Below are positions 36,317 through 42,979 of a stretch of DNA of 64,000 nt, piece after piece. The DNA is taken from the NCBI RefSeq assembly GCF_049319665.1, contig NZ_JBMOUD010000004.1, forward strand, positions 186,001 through 250,000, in the 5' to 3' direction. This DNA is from JBMOUD01 sp049319665 (lineage in GTDB: Bacteria; Pseudomonadota; Gammaproteobacteria; Enterobacterales; Enterobacteriaceae). Below the pieces are notes generated by a model that saw only the letters and a list, made by a program, of their open reading frames with translations, was not told where the DNA came from and made no database searches. Numbering within the stretch: the stretch's first letter is position 1; each line of letters begins with the position of its first letter. The position numbers and the translations under genes were made by a program.

Positions 36317-36443
36317 TATACCCGTCATACTTGACGTTGCTTCTGTGTTGGCTGCGCTCACTTACCCGAATCTCTTACCTGAGTAAGCTCATCGGGATGC
36401 GCTCCCTTGCCGCCTTGAGGCAACGTCAATTATTTTGGGTATA
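36317..36443. repeat. Internally deleted TATACCC palindromic repeat
   Basis: 127-bp copy: left end TATACCCGTCATACTTGACG, right end CGTCAATTATTTTGGGTATA, with perfect terminal inverted repeats, including a GACGTTGC / GCAACGTC pair that differs from the other copies but is self-matching. The central 74 bp of the 201-bp form are missing. It ends 27 bp before the ampH start and so lies where the ampH promoter or leader should be. Confidence 0.85.
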
Positions 36444-36470
36444 GCGATATTTCCTCACTTACCTATTTCG

Positions 36471-37619
36471 ATGGATGCCAGCTTGTTTAGAAAACTTTCT
36501 CTTTCGCTCATTGCGATGGCTTTTGCCGCTACACCGTTACTGAGTCAGGCGCAGACTGCACGTTTGGCCTCGCAAGTGGTTGACGATCACGCAGAACATA
36601 TTTTTTATGGCAGCGGTGCGATGGGTATGGCGCTGGTGGTCATCGATAATAACCAACAAGTTTTTCGCAGCTTTGGAGAAACTCGCCCCGGTTCAGATAC
36701 CCGTCCGCGTGAGGACTCGGTGATTCGTATTGCATCGTTAACCAAGCTGATGACCAGCGAAGTGCTAGTAAAGCTCTCGCAAAAAGGCGTGGTCAATATT
36801 CGTGACCCGCTACGCAAATACGCGCCAGCTAACGCCCGGATTCCGGCCTATAGCGCCACCACGCCGATAACACTGCTCAACCTAGCGACTCACACTAGCG
36901 GTCTACCTCGCGAACAGCCGGGCGGTCAACCGCATCGTTCAGTGTTTACCTGGCCGAATCGCAGTGAACGCTGGGCGTGGCTGCGTATCGCTAAGATTAC
37001 CGTGCCGCCAGGTTCACATGCTTCCTACTCTAACTTAGCCTTTGATTTGCTTTCAGATGCTTTGTCAAAAGCCGCCAATAAGCCTTATACCCAGTTGTTC
37101 AGTGATGAGATAACCAAACCGCTGGGTATGACTGATACCACTTACACTCCAAACGCCAGCCAATGTGCACGCCTGATGGTTGGATTACGTCCGAGCCCAT
37201 GTATCAGCACCGTCGCAGCAACCGGTAGCGGTGGCGTTTATTCGACGCCTGCCGACATGGGGCGCTGGATGAAGCAGTTCTTGCCTTCTGCATTGGGTCA
37301 GCCAAGCGCAACCGCCGCTCTGGCTCAGAAGATGTATTTCAAACGTGCTGATTTGGTGTCGTTGAAAGGGATGGACGTTCCCGGCATGGCAGAAGAGTTA
37401 GGTATGGGCTGGGTGACAATGGGTCCAACACCGTTATTGCCGCGTATTATCGAAAAAACCGGCGGTGGCGGTGGCTTCATCACTTACATGGCAATGGTGC
37501 CACAACGCGGCGTTGGCGTGTTTGTTGTCGTCACGCGCTCTGAGCTGACCAAGTTCAAAAATATGAGCGATGGCGTCAATGATCTGGTCGCGGCGCTAGT
37601 GCGTAATAACGAGATTTGA
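36471..37619 (+). CDS. ampH: AmpH-type D-alanyl-D-alanine carboxypeptidase/endopeptidase
   Basis: 382 residues (E. coli AmpH 385). Signal peptide LSLIAMAFAATPLLSQAQ. Serine-acylase motifs: SLTK (IASLTKLMTSEVL) near residue 80, YSNLAFDLL for the Tyr-x-Asn box, and KTGGGGGFITYMAM for the KTG box. Class C-like penicillin-binding protein acting in peptidoglycan recycling and remodelling. Start at the ATG at 36471 after a repeat element; no good Shine-Dalgarno is visible, so a slightly different start is possible. Confidence 0.93.
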   Translation: MDASLFRKLSLSLIAMAFAATPLLSQAQTARLASQVVDDHAEHIFYGSGAMGMALVVIDNNQQVFRSFGETRPGSDTRPREDSVIRIASLTKLMTSEVLVKLSQKGVVNIRDPLRKYAPANARIPAYSATTPITLLNLATHTSGLPREQPGGQPHRSVFTWPNRSERWAWLRIAKITVPPGSHASYSNLAFDLLSDALSKAANKPYTQLFSDEITKPLGMTDTTYTPNASQCARLMVGLRPSPCISTVAATGSGGVYSTPADMGRWMKQFLPSALGQPSATAALAQKMYFKRADLVSLKGMDVPGMAEELGMGWVTMGPTPLLPRIIEKTGGGGGFITYMAMVPQRGVGVFVVVTRSELTKFKNMSDGVNDLVAALVRNNEI

Positions 37620-37689
37620 ACCTAGACCAAGGTTTGGGTGGTTTCTTAGAGCCAGAAGGGCTCAGGGCTTAATCCCCCGTCGGGATTGG

Positions 37690-38365
37690 CCGTTTTCAAA
37701 ACAGAGGATCGAGAATTTTTCGGTTCTTCAAATGCGGAGTTTAATGTGACTCCGCAGCCCGAACCGCTTCAAGGGTGGGTGGCGCCACCCTTGAAAATCC
37801 CCCGCCTTTTCAAACATTAACATCCGATCCAGTGGAAGCCATGTTTCAGACACTTCCGTTATAGCGCAAATTTCATCCCTATGGGATGCCCGCCTGCGGG
37901 TACGAGCCAACGATAATACTGTTGTCTCTTTACCACTTACCGGTGAAATTTTGAGTGCGCTTAGCGGCTTTTAAGATCAAGTTCAAAGGCAAAGGCAAAG
38001 GCAAAGGCAAAGGCAAAGGCAAAGGCAAAGGCAAAGGCAAAGGCAAAGGCAAAGGCAAAGGCAGTTTAGCTTTTGACTTTAAAAGCCAGCGAGGCGCACT
38101 CAAAATTTCACTGACGACGCGTTGAGAGACAGCGAGCGTTTTTAGCGAGTAGGCTCGAATCCGAGGAAGGAATGGCGGAGCCATGAAATTTGCGCCTGTC
38201 GCCGTGGTATCTGAAACATGGCTTCAGCTGGGCTGGATATGGGGGTTAGAAAAGGCGCGGGATTGCAAAGGAGCGCGCCTACGCTCCTTTGCTCGGTTTC
38301 GGCTGCGAGGCCACATTGAGCCCCGCTCTTCGGAAACCGAAAAATTCACCGTTCTGGTTTTCCAA
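37690..38365. repeat. 675-bp imperfect inverted repeat with covarying hairpins
   Basis: The left arm (about 37690-37984) and right arm (about 38063-38365) are diverged reverse complements centred near 38024. Matching blocks: GAATTTTTCGGTT 37713-37725 with 38335-38347, GAAGCCATGTTTCAGA near 37828 with its complement near 38212, GCGCAAATTTCAT, and GTGAAATTTTGAGTGCGC flanking the centre. Between blocks the arms differ but each keeps its own hairpin at the same place, for example CAAGGGTGG / CCACCCTTG (left) and GCAAAGGAGCG / CGCTCCTTTGC (right). It fills the space between convergent ampH and lptG. No protein frame inside is credible. Confidence 0.85.
37985..38062. repeat. Hexanucleotide tandem array (AAAGGC) x 13
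   Basis: Thirteen perfect, uninterrupted AAAGGC units, 78 bp, at the centre of the large inverted repeat. Perfect short-unit arrays are prone to slippage, so copy number likely varies among strains. Unit length is a multiple of three. It lies outside any gene. Confidence 0.97.
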
Positions 38366-38451
38366 AACCATTTCCAGTTTTGATTGGTTTTACAAAACCA
38401 ATTTCCGGTTTTTACAAATACCAATTTACCCATAGTTTTCCTAAAACTATG
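38355..38451. repeat. Three short tandem hairpins downstream of lptG
   Basis: TGGTTTTCCAAAACCA (38355-38370), TTGGTTTTACAAAACCAA (38384-38401) and CATAGTTTTCCTAAAACTATG (38431-38451, 21 bp palindrome given here as CATAGTTTTC + CTAAAACTATG) follow one another, the first two within a repeated context (AACCATTTCCAGTTTT / AACCAATTTCCGGTTTT). They begin 6 bp after the lptG stop on the minus strand and may act as its 3' end structure. Confidence 0.6.
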
Positions 38452-38456
38452 AAACC

Positions 38457-39527
38457 CTAACTGCGTTTCAGCAGTAATAAAACACTGATGAAGAAGAACA
38501 GAGCACTTGGTAATAACGCGCCAAAAATTGGCGGAATACCATATATCAGACTCAACGGGCCGAAAATCTGATCTAATACGTAGAACAGGAAACCAAAGCA
38601 AATACCCGTCAAGACTCGTACGCCCATAGCTACGCTACGTAATGGACCAAAGATAAACGATAGCGCCATCAGCATCATCACCGCCACCGATAACGGGGCA
38701 AATATCTTGCTCCACATATTCAGTTGATAACGGTTGGATTCCTGCCCACTTTGGTGCAGATATTTGGAATAGTTATATAATCCACTGATCGACAAGGCGT
38801 CAGGATCGAGTGCCACGACACCGAGTTTTTCTGGCGTTAGGCTGGTTTTCCATTCGCCAGTCAGCGTCTGTGAGCCTGTAATCTGATTAGGGTTAGTCAA
38901 GTCGGACTCATCAACCTGCGATAATTTCCAGATACCGTCATGATAGGTGGCTGAAGAAACATAACGCACTGACAACAGCTTATTATCATCATCAAAATGA
39001 TAAATGTTGACCCACTCTAGCGTATCGTCGTTTGTCACGCGGCCGATATAAACAAAGTCATGACCATCTTTCGCCCACAGGCCACTTTGCGTAGACATTA
39101 ATGACCCGCCGTAAATCGCTTGCGCACGATAGTTACGCGCCATTTGTTCGCCCTGCGGTGCCACCCATTCGCCAATCGCCATAGTAAGCAGCACTAACGG
39201 AATAGCGGTTTTCATTACCGAGAGTGCAATTTGCATACGGGTGAAACCCGACGATTGCATCACCACTAATTCACTGCGCTGAGCTAATGTCCCCAAGCCT
39301 AAAAGTGCGCCAAGCAGCGCTGCCATCGGGAAAAAGATTTCAATATCTTTTGGCACGCTAAGCAGGGTGTAGATCCCCGCACCGAATGCTGAATACCCAC
39401 CTTGTCCTACTTTGCGAAGTTGATCGACAAATTTGATGATGCCGGAGAGCGACACCAGCATGAATAATGTCACCATGATGGTGTTGAAAATAGTACGACC
39501 AATATAGCGGTCTAATACTCCAAACAT
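38457..39527 (-). CDS. lptG: LPS export permease LptG
   Basis: 356 residues from MFGVLDRYIGRTIFNTIM; the open frame reaches 18 codons further upstream into lptF without support. Three N-terminal and three C-terminal membrane helices flank a periplasmic beta-jellyroll. Inner-membrane component of the LptB2FGC transporter moving LPS to the cell surface. Its start overlaps the lptF stop (TGATG). Highly similar to E. coli throughout (ELVVMQSSGFTRMQIALSVM). Confidence 0.96.
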   Translation of the reverse strand: MFGVLDRYIGRTIFNTIMVTLFMLVSLSGIIKFVDQLRKVGQGGYSAFGAGIYTLLSVPKDIEIFFPMAALLGALLGLGTLAQRSELVVMQSSGFTRMQIALSVMKTAIPLVLLTMAIGEWVAPQGEQMARNYRAQAIYGGSLMSTQSGLWAKDGHDFVYIGRVTNDDTLEWVNIYHFDDDNKLLSVRYVSSATYHDGIWKLSQVDESDLTNPNQITGSQTLTGEWKTSLTPEKLGVVALDPDALSISGLYNYSKYLHQSGQESNRYQLNMWSKIFAPLSVAVMMLMALSFIFGPLRSVAMGVRVLTGICFGFLFYVLDQIFGPLSLIYGIPPIFGALLPSALFFFISVLLLLKRS

Positions 39528-40621
39528 CAGGCAGTTCCTCTTAGACGTGCACGAAGTCTGCGCATTGGTACGGTATCCCACATATTCAGTACCAGGGCTA
39601 AACCGAGGTATAACAGGTTAGTGGCCCACATCCAGATCATCGGATCAAACTTGCCTTTCGCTCCATTAGAACGTAACGAACTCTGCAAGAGGAAGAAGAT
39701 GAGATAAAGGAATATAGCAGGCAACATACTCACCACACGCCCCTGACGCGGGTTAACCACACTGAGCGGCACAACCATCAAGGCCATAATAAATACAGAG
39801 GCAATCAGTGTGAGTCGCCAATGGAACTCGGAGCGTGCATCAGGATCGGTTGAGTGCCACAACTGTGTCATGCTCATCTGATCCGATTCGCTGGTCGTCA
39901 GCGCGACCGCCTGATGACCAACAACCGCTAAGTAGTCAGTAAAGTGAGTAATTCGGAAATCACGCAGCATCGCGGTGCCTTCATAGCGCACACCTTTATC
40001 CAACATCACCAGTTGCGAGCCGTCAGCTCGCTGCGTCATATGGCCTTTATCTGCCACTACCACCGAAGGACGCTGGTTACCGTTAGCACGAAGCTGGGCC
40101 AAAAAGACGTTGTGAAATTCTTTGTTTTTCACACTGCCGACAAACAACACCGCATTACCATCTTGTGCTTCTTGGAACTGGCCTTCGACCATTGCCGCCA
40201 TACTTGGGTTAGCTTTCGCTTCAGCAAGAACTTCATCTTGGTGTTTAGATGACCAAGGTCCAAGCCAAATGGAGTTAACACCAGCAAAAAGTGATGTAAA
40301 TAACGCCAATGACATAGCCGCCACAATAAGTGGACGTTTTCCGAGCCCACAGGCGTGCATCACCGTAATTTCACTATCGGTGTAAAGCTTGCCGAAGGTC
40401 ATTAGCAGACCCAGGAATAGGCTCAACGGCAGGATAAGCTGCGCCATTTGCGGCACGCCTAAGCCCAGTAGTTGCAGGACTAAATTTGTTGGGATTTTGC
40501 CATCAACTGCGGCTCCAAGCACTCTGACTAGATTCTGACAAAAGAAGATTAATAGCAGAATGAAAAGAATCGCAAATTGGCTCTTGAAGGTTTCCCTAAC
40601 CAGATATCTAATGATGATCAC
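39527..40621 (-). CDS. lptF: LPS export permease LptF
   Basis: 364 residues, MIIIRYLVRETFKSQFAILF at the N-terminus and six membrane helices with a periplasmic domain between. Partner of LptG. Typical stretch SEITVMHACGLGKRPLI contains the coupling helix that contacts LptB. First gene of lptFG, divergent from pepA; the 279 bp between them hold both promoters and no gene. Confidence 0.96.
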   Translation of the reverse strand: MIIIRYLVRETFKSQFAILFILLLIFFCQNLVRVLGAAVDGKIPTNLVLQLLGLGVPQMAQLILPLSLFLGLLMTFGKLYTDSEITVMHACGLGKRPLIVAAMSLALFTSLFAGVNSIWLGPWSSKHQDEVLAEAKANPSMAAMVEGQFQEAQDGNAVLFVGSVKNKEFHNVFLAQLRANGNQRPSVVVADKGHMTQRADGSQLVMLDKGVRYEGTAMLRDFRITHFTDYLAVVGHQAVALTTSESDQMSMTQLWHSTDPDARSEFHWRLTLIASVFIMALMVVPLSVVNPRQGRVVSMLPAIFLYLIFFLLQSSLRSNGAKGKFDPMIWMWATNLLYLGLALVLNMWDTVPMRRLRARLRGTA

Positions 40622-40900
40622 GCTTAATACGCCTGTGAAAACTTGTCTTTTTGCAGGAAAATCGATAATTTCATCGCTAGTCCGTTATTTTTTGTCATCA
40701 TATGGCAACCTTCACAGCTAAAGTAGTATTACAACACCCATAATTTAGGTGTCCTATAGGAACATGCTTATAGCCACCAAAATAAAATAACTATGCCGTA
40801 CAGGGTATCACAGGTTATTACCACAGATGGCAGGAGAGTATAACGGATGTACCATTCTATCCGTACCTCCCTCATTTGTCTTTAAGATTCAGGAGAGTGC

Positions 40901-42412
40901 ATGGAGTTCAGTGTAAAAAGCGGTAGCCCGGAAAAACAGCGCAGTGCTTGTATTGTAGTCGGTGTTTTCGAACCACGCCGTCTGTCACCAATTGCCGAAC
41001 AACTCGACAAAATCAGTGATGGCTACATCAGCGCCCTGCTCCGCCGCGGTGAACTAGAAGGCAAAGTGGGACAAACGCTATTGTTGCACCATGTGCCGAA
41101 CATTCTGTCTGAGCGTATCCTACTCATCGGTTGTGGCAAAGAACGTGAGCTGGATGAACGTCAGTATAAACAAGTTATTCAAAAAACCATCAATACATTG
41201 AATGACACCGGATCAATGGAAGCCGTTTGCTTCCTGACCGAGCTACACGTCAAAGGCCGCAATACCTATTGGAAAGTTCGTCAGGCAGTAGAGACATCCA
41301 AAGAGTCGTTGTATACCTTTGATCAGTTAAAAAGCAACAAAACTGAACCACGTCGTCCGCTGCGTAAAATGGTCTTTAACGTACCAACGCGTCGTGAATT
41401 AACCAGCGGCGAGCGCGCGATTCAGCACGGTCTGGCGGTATCTTCTGGTATTAAAGCGGCGAAAGATTTAGGCAATATGCCGCCAAATATCTGTAACCCG
41501 GCTTACCTGGCATCACAGGCACGTCAATTGGCTGACGCCTTTAGCACCAACATCACTACTCGCGTTATTGGTGAGCAGCAGATGAAAGAGCTGGGGATGA
41601 ACTCCTACCTGGCCGTCGGCGCCGGTTCGAAAAACGAATCGCTGATGTCGATTATGGAATATAAAGGGAATCCTAATTCGGATGCCAAACCGATTGTTCT
41701 GGTCGGTAAAGGTCTGACTTTCGACTCCGGTGGTATTTCCATTAAGCCTGCGGCAGACATGGACGAAATGAAGTACGACATGTGCGGTGCAGCCACCGTT
41801 TATGGCGTGATGCGCGTTGTCGCTGAATTGAACCTGCCGCTGAACGTGGTTGGCGTGCTGGCTGGCTGTGAAAACATGCCAGGCGGACAAGCGTTCCGCC
41901 CGGGCGACATTCTGACCACGATGTCCGGCCAAACGGTTGAAGTGCTCAATACCGATGCTGAAGGCCGTTTGGTGCTTTGTGATGCGCTGACGTATGTCGA
42001 GCGTTTTGATCCAGAGTTAGTGATCGACGTTGCTACGTTGACCGGTGCTTGTGTGATTGCGTTGGGTCATCACATTACCGGCCTGCTGTCGAACCACAAC
42101 CCGCTGGCGCACGAGTTGATTAGTGCATCTGAGCAGGCGGGCGACCGCGCGTGGCGTCTGCCGTTGGCAGATGAGTATCAAGATCAGCTGGATTCAAACT
42201 TTGCAGATATGGCGAATATCGGCGGACGTCCGGGTGGCGCTATCACCGCGGGCTGCTTCTTGTCGCGCTTTACCCGCAAGTACAGCTGGGCGCACTTGGA
42301 TATTGCCGGTACCGCATGGCGTTCAGGTAAGAGCAAAGGCGCGACCGGTCGTCCAGTCGCGTTGTTGTCACAGTTTTTGTTGAACCGTGCAGGTCTGAAC
42401 GGCGACGATTAA
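40901..42412 (+). CDS. pepA: Leucyl aminopeptidase PepA
   Basis: 503 residues as in E. coli. M17 peptidase: VGKGLTFDSGGISIKPAADMDEMKYDMCGA (metal ligands Lys, Asp) and the signature NTDAEGRLVL in the C-terminal domain. Hexameric two-zinc aminopeptidase; in E. coli it also binds DNA for cer recombination and carAB control. Start ATG at 40901 with AGGAGAG upstream. Confidence 0.97.
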   Translation: MEFSVKSGSPEKQRSACIVVGVFEPRRLSPIAEQLDKISDGYISALLRRGELEGKVGQTLLLHHVPNILSERILLIGCGKERELDERQYKQVIQKTINTLNDTGSMEAVCFLTELHVKGRNTYWKVRQAVETSKESLYTFDQLKSNKTEPRRPLRKMVFNVPTRRELTSGERAIQHGLAVSSGIKAAKDLGNMPPNICNPAYLASQARQLADAFSTNITTRVIGEQQMKELGMNSYLAVGAGSKNESLMSIMEYKGNPNSDAKPIVLVGKGLTFDSGGISIKPAADMDEMKYDMCGAATVYGVMRVVAELNLPLNVVGVLAGCENMPGGQAFRPGDILTTMSGQTVEVLNTDAEGRLVLCDALTYVERFDPELVIDVATLTGACVIALGHHITGLLSNHNPLAHELISASEQAGDRAWRLPLADEYQDQLDSNFADMANIGGRPGGAITAGCFLSRFTRKYSWAHLDIAGTAWRSGKSKGATGRPVALLSQFLLNRAGLNGDD

Positions 42413-42500
42413 GCCATTTTGCTGGCCACTTTACGTTGTAAATAAAATGTCCCTCGCGGCCAACTCGGCCGGAGGGCCTATTTCTTTTCGGATCATGCCA

Positions 42501-42965
42501 ATGAAACAAGCAACTTTCTTTCTTCTCGACTCGCCTGGCGCTGGCGATGGGCTGAGTACGCACGAGGCGCTGGCTTGCCAGGTGGCCGCAGAGCGTTGCC
42601 GCGCCGGGAAACGTGTGCTGCTGGCCTGTGAAGACCAAAAACAGGCCGAGCGCCTGGACGAAGCCTTGTGGAAGCGCGACCCAAGTCAGTTTGTGCCGCA
42701 TAATCTGGCTGGCGAAGGCCCGAAATTCGGGGCTCCGGTAGAGTTATGCTGGCCGGGAAAACGTGGTAATGCACCGCGAGACTTGTTGATCAGTTTGCTG
42801 CCACAATTTGCAGATTTTGCCACCGCTTTCCATGAAGTGGTAGACTTCGTACCTTATGAAGATTCCTTAAAACAGTTGGCGCGCGAACGCTACAAAGCCT
42901 ATCGCAGCGTCGGCTTTACCTTGACCACGGCAACGCCGCCGTCGGTCACTACATCGACCGACTAA
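42501..42965 (+). CDS. holC: DNA polymerase III chi subunit HolC
   Basis: 154 residues from MKQATFFLLDSPGAGDGLS; a Met two codons upstream (42495) is also possible. Conserved GKRVLLACEDQKQAERLDEALW, FVPHNLAGEGP and the C-terminal VVDFVPYEDSLKQLARERYKAYR. Chi links the clamp loader psi subunit to SSB. A GC-rich imperfect hairpin lies at 42450-42475 between pepA and holC. valS starts 14 bp after the stop. Confidence 0.93.
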   Translation: MKQATFFLLDSPGAGDGLSTHEALACQVAAERCRAGKRVLLACEDQKQAERLDEALWKRDPSQFVPHNLAGEGPKFGAPVELCWPGKRGNAPRDLLISLLPQFADFATAFHEVVDFVPYEDSLKQLARERYKAYRSVGFTLTTATPPSVTTSTD

Positions 42966-42979
42966 AAAAACGAAGCGAA

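Noticed and set aside
37985..38062. Short regularly spaced repeats that could suggest a CRISPR array
   Set aside because: The hexamers are contiguous with no spacers; no cas gene is nearby.
37930..38184. 84-residue minus-strand frame consisting mostly of Pro-Leu repeats
   Set aside because: It is only the translation of the AAAGGC hexamer array within the inverted repeat; it has no ribosome site and no similarity outside the array.
35979..38456. Genomic island inserted at leuX
   Set aside because: No integrase, no repeated tRNA 3' end and the following gene ampH is a core gene; only a repeat element separates them.
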